Below are positions 25,733-34,148 of a DNA stretch of 64,000 nucleotides, piece by piece. The notes below the pieces were generated by a model that saw only the letters and a list, made by a program, of their open reading frames with translations, searched no databases and was not told where the DNA came from. Made by a program: the position numbers and the translations under genes. The stretch spans positions 62,001-126,000 of the forward strand of contig JACJYC010000018.1 of the NCBI GenBank assembly GCA_020636325.1. The letters run 5' to 3'. Source of the DNA: Lewinellaceae bacterium (lineage in GTDB: Bacteria; Bacteroidota; Bacteroidia; Chitinophagales; Saprospiraceae). How positions within the stretch are numbered: the first letter of the stretch is position 1; every line of letters starts with the position of its first letter.

Positions 25733-27406
25733 TCAAATCTCCCCCCGTTTCAACGCCTCCACCGCATGCGAGCAGGCCCGGGCCGTCAGCGCCATATAGG
25801 TCAGCGACGGGTTCTGGCAGCCGGTGGAAACCATGCAGGCGCCGTCGGTCACGTATACGTTAGGGGCTTCATGGCACTGATTGAATTTGTTGAGCACGGA
25901 TGTTTTGGGGTCATTGCCCATCCTGGCCGTACCCATTTCGTGGATGCAACTGCCGGGGATCGGGTCGCTGGGGAAACCGACAGGGTTATTGAAGCCGGTT
26001 TTTTCGAGCATTTCCACGGACGAGGCTTCCATATCCTTGCGCATTTTGAGCTCATTTTCGCCCCATTGCATGCTGATCTTTAGCATGGGCATGCCGTGCG
26101 GGTCGGTATTGTCCTTGTCGATGGCGACCTGGTTGTTGAAATCCGGCAGGCATTCCCCGTAGCCGACCAGGAACATGCTCCAGGGGCCGGGTTTGCTGAT
26201 GGTATTTTTGAAATCCGCCCCGAACCCGGGTTGGTCGGCGGCGCCGGACCAACTGCTGCGCTGCGAATAACACTCATAGGCGAATCCGCGGACGTAATCC
26301 GGGTGTTTTTCCGCTACGTTCCGGAACCGGGGGATGTACATGCCGTTGGGCTTGCGGCCGAGGTAATACTTGTCGGAAAAATCGTCGGTACCGCCCCAGG
26401 CGCCGCCCGCTTCCTGGTGATCCATCAGGTAGTGGCCCAGCACGCCGCTTGCATTGGAAAAGCCGTTCGGAAACCGGTTGGAGGTCGAATTCATCAGGAT
26501 GAGCGTGGAGTTCAGCGCTCCTGCGTTCAGGAAGATCACCCTGGCAAAATATTCGGTCATTTCGCCGGTTTCGGAGTCGATCACGCGTACGCCGGCGGCC
26601 TTGCCTTTTTGTTCGTCGTAAATGATGCTGTGCGCGATCGAAAAGGGCCGCAAGGTCATATTGCCGGTAGCGGCCGCGGCAGGCAGCGTTGCCGAGTTGC
26701 TGCTGAAATAAGCGCCATGCGGGCACCCCAGCGAGCAGCGGTTGCGCGACCGGCACTGGCCTCGACCGTTATGCGGTTGGGTTAGTACCGCCACCCGGGC
26801 GACGATCATCATCCGGTCGTTGTAGGCTTTGGCCAATCGCTCTTTCATTTGTTTTTCCAGGCAGTTCATTTCCAGGGGCGGCAGGAGTTGCTGGTCAGGC
26901 AGTTGGGAAAGTCCGGCATTTTCGCCGCTGATGCCGATGAATCGCTCCACATAATCGTACCACGGTTCGATGTCCTTGTAGCGGATAGGCCAGTCGGCGC
27001 CGACACCCTCTTTGGCATTGGCCTCAAAATCGAGGTCGCTGAGGCGAAAGCAATGCCGGGACCAGAGCAGGGATTTGCCGCCGGCCTGGTACCCGCGATG
27101 CCAGCGGAAAGGTTTCACCTGCTGGTACGGGTTTTCAGTATCCTTGACAAAGAAATGCTTGGTATCCTGGCGAAAATTGTACACATTGGATTGGATAAAA
27201 TACGCCTCCCGGTCCGTTTGGGTGAGCTCGTTGCCGTAAGGGATCTCCCAGGGCGGCAGGTTGGCCGTCGGGTAATCCTTGATGTGTTCCACATTGCGGC
27301 CCCGCTCCAGGACAAGCGTTTTCAGCCCTTTTTCGCAGAGTTCCTTGGCTGCCCATCCGCCGGACATCCCGGAGCCGACAACGATGGCATCGTAGGTGTT
27401 GGACAT
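25733..27406 (-). CDS. GMC family oxidoreductase (sugar dehydrogenase large subunit)
   Basis: 557 residues. FAD-binding GSGMSGGWAAKEL lies near the N-terminus, followed by the GMC FAD-binding domain and, at the C-terminus, the substrate domain ending TGCQNPSLTYMALTARACSHAVE. A cysteine-rich CRSRNRCSLGCPHGAYFSSN segment (about residues 220-240) is typical of the gluconate 2-dehydrogenase/glucoside-3-dehydrogenase branch. It lacks its own signal peptide. The next gene upstream in its operon is a subunit-3 protein that in related systems carries the Tat signal and exports the complex. Likely oxidises a sugar or glycoside in the periplasm; exact substrate unknown. Confidence 0.85.
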   Translation of the reverse strand: MSNTYDAIVVGSGMSGGWAAKELCEKGLKTLVLERGRNVEHIKDYPTANLPPWEIPYGNELTQTDREAYFIQSNVYNFRQDTKHFFVKDTENPYQQVKPFRWHRGYQAGGKSLLWSRHCFRLSDLDFEANAKEGVGADWPIRYKDIEPWYDYVERFIGISGENAGLSQLPDQQLLPPLEMNCLEKQMKERLAKAYNDRMMIVARVAVLTQPHNGRGQCRSRNRCSLGCPHGAYFSSNSATLPAAAATGNMTLRPFSIAHSIIYDEQKGKAAGVRVIDSETGEMTEYFARVIFLNAGALNSTLILMNSTSNRFPNGFSNASGVLGHYLMDHQEAGGAWGGTDDFSDKYYLGRKPNGMYIPRFRNVAEKHPDYVRGFAYECYSQRSSWSGAADQPGFGADFKNTISKPGPWSMFLVGYGECLPDFNNQVAIDKDNTDPHGMPMLKISMQWGENELKMRKDMEASSVEMLEKTGFNNPVGFPSDPIPGSCIHEMGTARMGNDPKTSVLNKFNQCHEAPNVYVTDGACMVSTGCQNPSLTYMALTARACSHAVEALKRGEI

Positions 27407-27407
27407 T

Positions 27408-27621
27408 GTGGTGGTTTATGATGGTTTATCATGGTTTGTGGTGGTTTGTGGTGGTTTGTGGTGGTTTGTGGTGGTTTGTGATGGTTTGTGATGGTTTGTG
27501 ATGGTTTATGGTGGTTTATGGTGGTTTGTGATGGTTTATGTTTGTTGGTTAGGAACAACAATAAACAACAATAAACAACAATAAACAACAATAAACAACA
27601 ATAAACAACAATAAACAACAA
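27408..27621. repeat. Two adjacent 10-bp tandem repeats inside an operon
   Basis: About thirteen imperfect 10-bp units of ggtttgtggt/ggtttatgat (27408-27540) are followed by about seven 10-bp units of aataaacaac (27553-27621). They fill the entire gap between the subunit-3 gene and the GMC start, ending 1 base from each. The 10-bp period equals one DNA helical turn. Confidence 0.88.
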
Positions 27622-28182
27622 TCAAAAAGTATACTTGAACGCGGACACTTTCTGCCCGGGGGCCAGATCGATGCAGCCCTGGAAAGGGCCGGGATCCAGA
27701 TCAAATACAGCGGCCTTGGTAGCGCCTTCCTGCGAAGTGAAATAGCCCAGCACGGTAAGGTACTTGAACATGGCGCTGAATTCCGGGTAATCGCGTTCCA
27801 TCTCGGTCAGGATGCCAATTCGTTCATCCTGCGACAGCTTGCCGAAGGACTTATGGTGGCGGTCACCGGCCCGGTTTTCCACCCCTTCCAACCCCTGGAT
27901 GAAGGCATTTTGTTGTTTTTCGGAATAGCAGTCGCGAACGTACAGGTCGATGAACACCTGGACCATAGCGTCGGCGGCGCCGGGGGTATCCGTTGCGGGA
28001 ATGACGGTATCCGCCATGATTTCGACCAGGCTGCCTTGTTCGGCGGTCAAAAATTGGGGCGTCCACCCGGCCTGATCCGATCTGATGCGGGTACAACTTT
28101 CCAGGAAGGCGGAAGCGATTGCCGGGAAGGCGGCAGCGCCCATCATCAGGCCTGCGGTTTTGAGGCTGGTACGGCGGTTCAT
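27622..28182 (-). CDS. Gluconate 2-dehydrogenase subunit 3 family protein
   Basis: 186 residues. The N-terminus MNRRTSLKTAGLMMGAAAFP is a Tat-like signal (twin Arg, then a hydrophobic stretch ending ASAFLESC). The remainder matches the Gluconate_2-dh3 family: TAEQGSLVEIMADTVIPATD, followed by a helical region and GCIDLAPGQKVSAFKY at the end. In known systems this small subunit accompanies the GMC flavoprotein and is needed for export or activity. It lies upstream of the GMC gene on the same strand, but the intergenic region is filled by 10-bp repeats, which may alter transcript stability or coupling. Confidence 0.83.
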   Translation of the reverse strand: MNRRTSLKTAGLMMGAAAFPAIASAFLESCTRIRSDQAGWTPQFLTAEQGSLVEIMADTVIPATDTPGAADAMVQVFIDLYVRDCYSEKQQNAFIQGLEGVENRAGDRHHKSFGKLSQDERIGILTEMERDYPEFSAMFKYLTVLGYFTSQEGATKAAVFDLDPGPFQGCIDLAPGQKVSAFKYTF

Positions 28183-28227
28183 TGGTGTTGGTTTTTCCGT
28201 TTTGGAATAATGGGCAAGATAGGGAAT

Positions 28228-29010
28228 TCAGGTGCAATAATCATCTAAAAACCTGGTCAGCAGCTCCGCTTTTTTACCCAGCGCCCCGCCTTGCAGGTTC
28301 CCGGCCAGCATCACCTGATGCAATTGCGGGTACAACTCGGGCAACCGCAGAATGTCCACCACCTGATCGCGGATCCATTTGTTGTAGGCGATCGGATAGG
28401 TCCGCCGGGCGATGAACAGGGCCTGGAGAAACTCCTGATACCCCTTGTACAGGCGATCGAAGGCCTGAAAATGGAGGTCCCGCTGTTCGTAAAAAGCCAC
28501 ATGGTCCAGGTCATGGGCGCAGGCTTCCCGCACCATTTCCAGGCGTTTTATCCTGAGCGCTTCCCCGTAATAGGGCAACCATTGCTGTCTGAGCGCCTGA
28601 TAACGAGGCCCGGCCCCTGTCAACGGGACGCTGTACAACAACCGGTTGCCGACTTCCACCTCAAAAAAATCGGGGCCGCCGCCGTCATCCCAGTCCAGGG
28701 GTTCAAACCGGCCGTCGATCACATCCAGGTGGAGTTGAATGAACCGGCCGGAGCGCCTGAATTGATCATAAACCGGCTGGGCGTCCCGAAAAGCCGCCCA
28801 GGCGTTCTCCATTCCGGCAATGGCAGCCGGGTCCAATTCCAGGTTGGTCAGTATGGCCATGTCCAGGTCGCTTTGCGGCACGGCTTTCCCCCGGGCGCAG
28901 GAATTGACGACCAGAACGGTATCCGTTTCCGGCAATTGGTGAAAATACCCGGCGGCAAGGTCGGCGACAGATTGGTGCAAGGAAGTCGGAAAAACAGGCG
29001 ATGCGTTCAT
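28228..29010 (-). CDS. Nucleotidyltransferase-domain protein
   Basis: 260 residues. An N-terminal polymerase-beta-like nucleotidyltransferase fold is shown by NSCARGKAVPQSDLDMAIL (a relaxed G/S-x-D-x-D motif with Asp residues in SDLD). The later part is helical (about 150-260) with many His and aromatic residues (YEQRDLHFQAFDRLYKGYQE). This combination resembles aminoglycoside/antibiotic adenylyltransferase-like proteins or stand-alone MNT proteins. The catalytic Gly-Ser is changed to Asn-Ser-Cys-Ala, so activity is not certain. No HEPN partner lies next to it. Confidence 0.68.
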   Translation of the reverse strand: MNASPVFPTSLHQSVADLAAGYFHQLPETDTVLVVNSCARGKAVPQSDLDMAILTNLELDPAAIAGMENAWAAFRDAQPVYDQFRRSGRFIQLHLDVIDGRFEPLDWDDGGGPDFFEVEVGNRLLYSVPLTGAGPRYQALRQQWLPYYGEALRIKRLEMVREACAHDLDHVAFYEQRDLHFQAFDRLYKGYQEFLQALFIARRTYPIAYNKWIRDQVVDILRLPELYPQLHQVMLAGNLQGGALGKKAELLTRFLDDYCT

Positions 29011-29111
29011 GGGTTATTTTTCTTCTTTCTTTTTCGTTTTTTCATTCTAAGGAATGGATTTCAATGTTCTATATTTGATGTCATTATCGCAACCGCATTA
29101 CATCCGACCGC

Positions 29112-30848
29112 ATGAAATATTTCATTTTTCTGTGCGCGGCCATCGTTGCCGGCGCCTGTTCCGCTCCCCAGGCCACTTCTTACGGCCAATCGTCCGCGCG
29201 TGATTATTTCGGCATGATCCGCCCTGAAGTCACCGGCGATACGGCGTTCAAAACTACGGCTTTTGCAGAACAATACTGGCGCGTAGCCGGCAATACGGGT
29301 TTTGACGCGACCGTCCGTTACCTGGCCGAAAGGCTCGAAAAGGCGGGTTTTGTACCTGAGGAAAAAGCCGGCCCCAACGACCAACTGCGCTATCGCATCG
29401 AGAAGCGGCCGATGGAAGACCCGACCTGGGAACCGGTGGACGCCTCCCTGACCCTGGCCGGTGAAAGCGACCCGCTGCTGCAGACCTCCACCAACCGGAA
29501 CATGATCGCGATGTACTCCGCCTCTACCCCCGCTGAAGGGGTTACTGGCGACGTGGTTTTCATTCATAACATGGATGAGATCAAACCCGCCAGGGTAAAA
29601 GGCCGTATTGTCTTCGCGGAAATGGACCCGGGCCGGCTGTTCAAAAAAGCCGTCATTGAAAACGGGGCTCTGGGACTGCTGACGTACGATATGCCGGATT
29701 ACCTGCAACCCGAAAAGCATGTCACCTCCATTCAATTCAGGGGCATTCCCTACGACAAGGACCACCCCGGTTGGGCGGTTCCGATGTCCTATGCCGCCAA
29801 AGAAAAACTGAAGGCCGCACTGGCCAAAGGACCTGTAAATGCAACCGTAAAGATCCGGACCAAGATCTATCCATCCGAAGAACTCACGCTGGTGGCGGAC
29901 GCCCTCGGAACCAAAATGCCGGATCAGCGCCTGGTCTTCAGCGCACATATCCAGGAACCGGGCGCCAACGACAATGCGTCCGGCGTAGGCGCTCAGCTGG
30001 AAATGGCGTTGACCACCGCGCGCCTGATCCGAAGCGGGCAACTGAACCTGGACCGGACGATCACTTTCCTCTGGGGCGACGAGATCATTTCCACCCAGCG
30101 TTATATCCAGGACGACAAAACCCGGGCAAAAGGGATCAAATGGGGCATCAGCCTGGATATGGTAGGTGAGAATACGGACCTTACGGGCGGTTCTTTCCTC
30201 ATCGAGAAAATGCCCGACCCCAGCGCCATCTGGACCCGCGGCGCCGACAAACACACCGAGTGGGGCGCAAGTCCGATGACGCTGAAAGACATGAAGCCGC
30301 ATTATTTCAACGACTTCATCCTGCGCACCTTCAAAGCCCAGGGGACATTTGCCGGCTGGGCGGTCAACGCCAACCCGTTTGAAGGCGGCAGCGACCATAC
30401 GCCATTCATCCGGGCTGATATCCCGGGGCTGCTGCTCTGGCATTTCACCGACCAGTTCTACCACACGGACAATGACCGGATCGACAAGGTTTCCCAAACC
30501 ACCCTGAAGAATGTGGCCACGGGCGCCCTGGCGGCGGCCTATACCCTCGTCAATGCCGACGAACAAACGGCCCTTCAAATGGTGGAAGACACCCGGCAGG
30601 CGGCGATTGACCGGCTGAACACTGAACTATCATTGAGCAAGCAGGCCGTGGCCTCCGGAAAGCAGCCGGCGGACGAAGCGAAGATCATCACCGCGTGGAA
30701 GGATTGGTACCTGGCCGCCATCGGGTCGGTGGCCGATATCCGTCCGGGACCGGCTGATTCAGCAAAGCGGGTGGACAACGCGATCCGGGAAGCCCGGCAA
30801 TCGGTTGAGGAACTGGCCGACCAGTTGCTGTCGGCATTAAAAAAATGA
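29112..30848 (+). CDS. M28 family zinc metallopeptidase, lipoprotein
   Basis: 578 residues. The leader MKYFIFLCAAIVAGAC has a lipobox (VAGAC), so it should be a lipoprotein of the inner or outer membrane. The catalytic part (about 260-490) shows M28-type metal motifs: SAHIQEPGANDNASG (His and bridging Asp), WGDEIISTQRY, SLDMVGE, and GGSDHTPF. The region before it (about 120-230) is a PA-like insert. The last 80 residues are helical. Likely an aminopeptidase or carboxypeptidase working on peptides in the periplasm. A possible -7 box TATATTTG lies at 29070-29077. It is convergent with the next gene, 6 bases apart. Confidence 0.8.
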   Translation: MKYFIFLCAAIVAGACSAPQATSYGQSSARDYFGMIRPEVTGDTAFKTTAFAEQYWRVAGNTGFDATVRYLAERLEKAGFVPEEKAGPNDQLRYRIEKRPMEDPTWEPVDASLTLAGESDPLLQTSTNRNMIAMYSASTPAEGVTGDVVFIHNMDEIKPARVKGRIVFAEMDPGRLFKKAVIENGALGLLTYDMPDYLQPEKHVTSIQFRGIPYDKDHPGWAVPMSYAAKEKLKAALAKGPVNATVKIRTKIYPSEELTLVADALGTKMPDQRLVFSAHIQEPGANDNASGVGAQLEMALTTARLIRSGQLNLDRTITFLWGDEIISTQRYIQDDKTRAKGIKWGISLDMVGENTDLTGGSFLIEKMPDPSAIWTRGADKHTEWGASPMTLKDMKPHYFNDFILRTFKAQGTFAGWAVNANPFEGGSDHTPFIRADIPGLLLWHFTDQFYHTDNDRIDKVSQTTLKNVATGALAAAYTLVNADEQTALQMVEDTRQAAIDRLNTELSLSKQAVASGKQPADEAKIITAWKDWYLAAIGSVADIRPGPADSAKRVDNAIREARQSVEELADQLLSALKK

Positions 30849-30854
30849 TCCCGG

Positions 30855-31595
30855 TCAGGGCAGGCCGACGGTGACCGCAAGTTTGTAAAAACTGTCGCTG
30901 TAGATCCCGTTCTTTGCCGAGTTGGAGCCGGCCGAAAACCGGAAAATGTACCGGTCGCTCAGGTTGAATTTCAGGTATCCGCCGAGCCATGCGTATTGGC
31001 TCCCGGTATCGCCGCCGGCATGGCGGATTCGGTCAAACCCTTCGTAATGCAGGCCCAAAGCCACCCTTTTGGATACCCGGATACCCGGCAAAATCCAGTA
31101 CAACAAGTAATCTCCGGAGTTCCTGCCTTTATTGAGCAGGGCCTTATACCAGGCAAAATACCCTTCGGCTTCAAATATCCCGTCCTTGAATACGGCGACC
31201 ATGGACGGCACGATCCCTTCGGCCAGGGCGCCGCGCGGACTATCGGACAACAGCCGGCCATGGGTCAGGCCGATGGAGGGATTGAGGTACAGCCGGTCGG
31301 AAAGGCCCGTAAATCCGATGCCGGCCCCGGTTTCAAGCCAAAGATCGGAGCCGTCCACGAAGGTACCGTAGCTGGGATTTGTCCAGAAAATGGCGTAATA
31401 GGTGAAAGACATACCGCTTTCCGGGTCCAGCCCGAAACTGCCGTACACCGCCGGATTGAAGCCGAAGGCGTTGTCGAGGCCAAGTACTATGCTGAAGGTT
31501 TCTGAAGCTGATGTGGAGTCTGCTGATTGGGCTAACATGCAATTAGGGGCCAGGCCGGCAGCCAGTTGAAAAAGGGTCAAGAAGGTCAACTTCAT
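30855..31595 (-). CDS. Outer-membrane beta-barrel protein, unknown function
   Basis: 246 residues with a signal peptide (MKLTFLTLFQLAAGLAPNCM, cleavage near LAQ). The mature part alternates hydrophobic and polar residues with frequent Gly and aromatic positions (SFGLDPESGMSFTYYAIF, GIGFTGLSDRLYLNPSIGL) and ends in a strand YKLAVTVGLP. This is the look of an 8- to 10-strand outer-membrane barrel, similar to small hypothetical OMPs in Bacteroidota. No ligand or enzyme motif is visible. Role unknown. Confidence 0.62.
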   Translation of the reverse strand: MKLTFLTLFQLAAGLAPNCMLAQSADSTSASETFSIVLGLDNAFGFNPAVYGSFGLDPESGMSFTYYAIFWTNPSYGTFVDGSDLWLETGAGIGFTGLSDRLYLNPSIGLTHGRLLSDSPRGALAEGIVPSMVAVFKDGIFEAEGYFAWYKALLNKGRNSGDYLLYWILPGIRVSKRVALGLHYEGFDRIRHAGGDTGSQYAWLGGYLKFNLSDRYIFRFSAGSNSAKNGIYSDSFYKLAVTVGLP

Positions 31596-31689
31596 ATACT
31601 GTATTTCAATTAAAGAATGGAAATAGAATTCAAAACCTAAATATCAACCAATCAGACATAAAAATCATTAAATTTGTAAAAAAGCAACC

Positions 31690-32096
31690 ATGCAATTCGG
31701 TCATATTACATCGAATCCTGCTATCTTAGGCGGCAAGCCCATCATCAAAGGCAGTCGCATTAGTGTTCAGCTTGTGTTGGAATGGCTAGTGGCGCGAAAT
31801 CTAGATACCACACAAGTTTCGCGGCCTCTTTTTCCGACATGCTGCGTTGCTCGGCGGTCACAGAGTCCCGCTATGCTCCCTTCTCGCGCCTTGCCTGTCG
31901 AAAAAATAGCCTCCCGAAACTATGGTGCTACTTAAATTTCGCGCCACTAGCTTCAGGTGCTACTATTCAGGATATTGTTGAAAAATAACCTCATTTAACT
32001 TCTGAAAGCATAAAAGAGGCAATTTTGTATGCCTCGAATTTTATGGCAAATGAAATACTTATAGAAATTGAATCCCCAATAAATGAAACTGAATGA
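31690..32096 (+). pseudogene. DUF433 antitoxin-like gene, broken by a MITE and a nonsense codon
   Basis: The start reads MQFGHITSNPAILGGKPIIK then GSRISVQLVLEWL, a clear DUF433 protein, but at CTAG (31786-31789) a 157-bp MITE interrupts it. Removing the MITE and one CTAG copy restores the frame exactly (EWLASGATIQDIVEK). A TAA at 31986-31988 stands where the family has Tyr before PHLT; after it the same frame continues as SESIKEAILYASNFMANEIL to the stop at 32094-32096. So the gene has two lesions. The intact gene would be about 81 residues, normal for DUF433. These proteins are usually the antitoxin of a DUF5615 PIN-like toxin, which follows immediately. TAAATTTG at 31669-31676 may be its -7 box. 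Confidence 0.85.
31790..31946. mobile_element. MITE-A, 157 bp, inserted in DUF433
   Basis: Perfect 11-bp terminal inverted repeats tggcgcgaaat (31790-31800) and atttcgcgcca (31936-31946), extended as imperfect arms of about 50 bp (left arm continues to tttttccgaca, right arm mirrors it as tgtcgaaaaaa), so the whole element can fold into one long hairpin. It is flanked by CTAG on both sides (31786-31789, 31947-31950), a 4-bp target duplication. It has no coding capacity. A partial relative lies at 937-982. Confidence 0.88.
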
Positions 32097-32483
32097 ATTT
32101 CAGCTATTGACCGACGAAAACATCAATCCAGACCTTGTTGAATACCTGAGGAAACATGGCTTTAATGTACTCGATATCAAAGAATCCGGAAGGCAGGGTG
32201 CAACGATACAGAAATCATTCGACTTGGCAATCAAACAGAACGAGTAATTCTAACTGAAGACCGGGACTTTTGTCAGATTATTTTCACTCAAAATCATGAA
32301 TTTACAGGAGTTATATACTTGCGACCTGGTTCGTTTTTCTCAGCATTCCATTTTTAAACAATAGAAGGATTACTTACAGCTGACCCTGATTTGCAACCAC
32401 CTTTTTTTATAACTGCCGAAAGACAAAAAAACAAAATTCGTATTAAAGTGCGTAATACAATGCCGGGGCCTTCTCCGTATTAA
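32083..32483 (+). pseudogene. DUF5615 PIN-like toxin gene, frameshifted and with a nonsense codon
   Basis: The start overlaps the DUF433 stop by 14 bases. Frame one reads MKLNEFQLLTDENINPDLVE then YLRKHGFNVLDIKESGRQGA, the N-terminus of DUF5615. One base is missing near 32203-32205; the next frame continues RVILTEDRDFCQIIFTQNHE then FTGVIYLRPGSFFSAFHF, the family core with the TEDRDF acidic motif. A TAA at 32355-32357 then interrupts, and the same frame resumes as TIEGLLTADPDLQPPFFITA to the stop at 32481-32483. Both halves of the toxin-antitoxin pair are therefore inactive as written. Confidence 0.83.
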
Positions 32484-32526
32484 ATTATACTTTATATTCG
32501 CCTCCCAAAGATAAAGGGCCAATTCC

Positions 32527-33885
32527 TTGAACACGAACACACTGCGGGATTTTTTCCGCTTCAACCAAACGCCCGTCTATTTCATCGACTGGTGCCTTTT
32601 TTCGGGCATCGGCATGGAAGAATGGATCGGAAACGTTGAATTCCTTTGCGCCACGGATACCTTCGGCGGTCTGCACCCGCGGATCGTAGCGCCAAAGTCC
32701 TTCATTTACAACCACAAGCATTCCAGTGAGGAGATCAACAACGCCCTGCTGGCCAATGCCGAGATCCGGGATCACATCCGGAGCCGGAACGGCGGAAAGG
32801 CCTTGTTGTGGATCCTGGATCAGCAAACGGAGCTGCTCGCCGCCGAAGCCGGCGTGGAGATCTGCCTGCCGCCGGTACGCCTGCGCCACTACTGGGACCA
32901 CAAAGGCAATACCAACCGCATGGCCGAAAACGCCGGCGTGCCCTGCGTACCTTACCTGCTGTCGGCGCTCACCGGCTACGACCACCTCCGGCAAATTTCC
33001 GGGCATTTGGGCGAACGGCTGGTGTTGCAGGCGCCGTACGGCAATTCCGGCAGCACCACTTTCTTTATCGATAACGAAACCGATTTCGAACGGCATGCAG
33101 CCGACCTGACCAACGGCGAAGAGATCCGGATCATGCGCCGCATCGATTGCCGGAGTACGGGCCTGGAGGCCTGCGTGACCCGGCACGGCACCGTCACGGC
33201 GCCGCTGGTACCCGAACTGGTGGGATTACCCGAACTGACCATCAGCAAAGGCGGCTGGTGCGGCAACGAGCTCTATCCCGGCGCCTTTCCGAAAGAGATC
33301 TCCAGGCAAGCCCAGGCGTATACCCTTAAAATGGGCGAGGAACTGCGCAAGGTGGGTTTCCGCGGGTATTTTCAGCTCGATTTCCTGATCGACAAAAACG
33401 ACGGGACCTTGTACCTGGGCGAAATGAACCCGCGCCTGTCGGGTATCACCCCGCTGATCAACAACGCCTCTTTTTCCCGCAACGGGATCCCGTTGCTGCT
33501 GGTCCACCTGGCCGAATGGATGTACCCGGATCACGGATTGAACGTCAATGAGCTGAACGAATTCTTCATGGACGAATCGGGTTGGGAGCCGCTTTCTTTC
33601 CTGCACGTCAACAACGTGACGGAGGAAGTTGCCCATGCCGTACCAACCGGGATTTACCGCCGGGCCGCAGACGGGCAGGTTCATTACGAAAGACCCGCCA
33701 ACAACCCGGGCGAAATCAAGGGCGAGGATGAAATCTTCTGGTTCAGTTCGGCGGGCAGGTATTCCAGCATCGGCCGGGGTGAGGAGATCGGCGCTTTGTT
33801 CATGCCTTCCCGGGCAACGGACGAGGACGGACAGCTGACGGCGGCGGCGCGGTCGTGGGTGGCGGGTGTGAAAAGTTGCCAGTAG
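32527..33885 (+). CDS. ATP-grasp family enzyme, substrate unknown
   Basis: 452 residues from a TTG at 32527. The ATP-grasp fold is suggested by HYWDHKGNTNRMAENAGVPC (N-terminal subdomain end), LVLQAPYGNSGSTTFFI (ATP-binding loop in the biotin-carboxylase style) and GYFQLDFLIDKNDGTLYLGE then MNPRLSGITP (metal-binding Asp, Glu and Asn). It is therefore a carboxylate-amine or carboxylate-thiol ligase. The first 100 residues have no recognisable motif. It stands alone, with no peptide precursor, NRPS or cofactor gene beside it. Possible roles are peptide-like metabolite or cofactor ligation. Confidence 0.75.
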   Translation: MNTNTLRDFFRFNQTPVYFIDWCLFSGIGMEEWIGNVEFLCATDTFGGLHPRIVAPKSFIYNHKHSSEEINNALLANAEIRDHIRSRNGGKALLWILDQQTELLAAEAGVEICLPPVRLRHYWDHKGNTNRMAENAGVPCVPYLLSALTGYDHLRQISGHLGERLVLQAPYGNSGSTTFFIDNETDFERHAADLTNGEEIRIMRRIDCRSTGLEACVTRHGTVTAPLVPELVGLPELTISKGGWCGNELYPGAFPKEISRQAQAYTLKMGEELRKVGFRGYFQLDFLIDKNDGTLYLGEMNPRLSGITPLINNASFSRNGIPLLLVHLAEWMYPDHGLNVNELNEFFMDESGWEPLSFLHVNNVTEEVAHAVPTGIYRRAADGQVHYERPANNPGEIKGEDEIFWFSSAGRYSSIGRGEEIGALFMPSRATDEDGQLTAAARSWVAGVKSCQ

Positions 33886-33891
33886 GGGCGA

Positions 33892-33975
33892 CCCTTGTGG
33901 TCGCCATACCCTTGTGGTCGCCATACCCTTGTGGTCGCCATACCCTTGTGGTCGCCATACCCTTGTGGTCGCCAA
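33892..33975 (+). repeat. 17-bp tandem repeat, five units
   Basis: Units of cccttgtggtcgccata start at 33892, 33909, 33926, 33943 and 33960; the last is cut short. Units are nearly identical. The array lies just after the ATP-grasp gene and before a MITE-B copy. Confidence 0.88.
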
Positions 33976-33990
33976 AAACCTGAGCGTAGG

Positions 33991-34100
33991 AGACTGTTCA
34001 AAACAGTGTTTTCGCGCCAAGACGCAAAGACGCAAAGATCTGATTTTTAGCAAGCTGCGCATACTAAAAATCCGGTTGGCACAAAATGCTGAATAGTCTC
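33991..34100. mobile_element. MITE-B copy with 9-bp target duplication gagcgtagg
   Basis: About 110 bp. Left end agactgttcaaaacagtg, right end tgctgaatagtctc. The middle contains an inverted repeat gatttttagca / actaaaaatc around a short loop. It is flanked by gagcgtagg at 33982-33990 and 34101-34109. It has no coding capacity. The element plus the 17-bp array fill the 263-bp gap between the ATP-grasp and Uma2 genes. Confidence 0.88.
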
Positions 34101-34148
34101 GAGCGTAGGAAAAAGCAATTAAAACCTATCAAGGTGAACGCCGGAGGA

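Noticed and set aside
27408..27621. Possible CRISPR array.
   Set aside because: Units are only 10 bp, contiguous, with no spacers and no cas genes nearby; it is a simple tandem repeat.
29061..30578. A 505-codon minus-strand frame over the M28 peptidase gene.
   Set aside because: No start context and no recognisable motif; the + strand has the lipobox and zinc-peptidase motifs.
33892..33975. Possible CRISPR array of 17-bp units.
   Set aside because: There is no spacer between units; simple tandem repeat.
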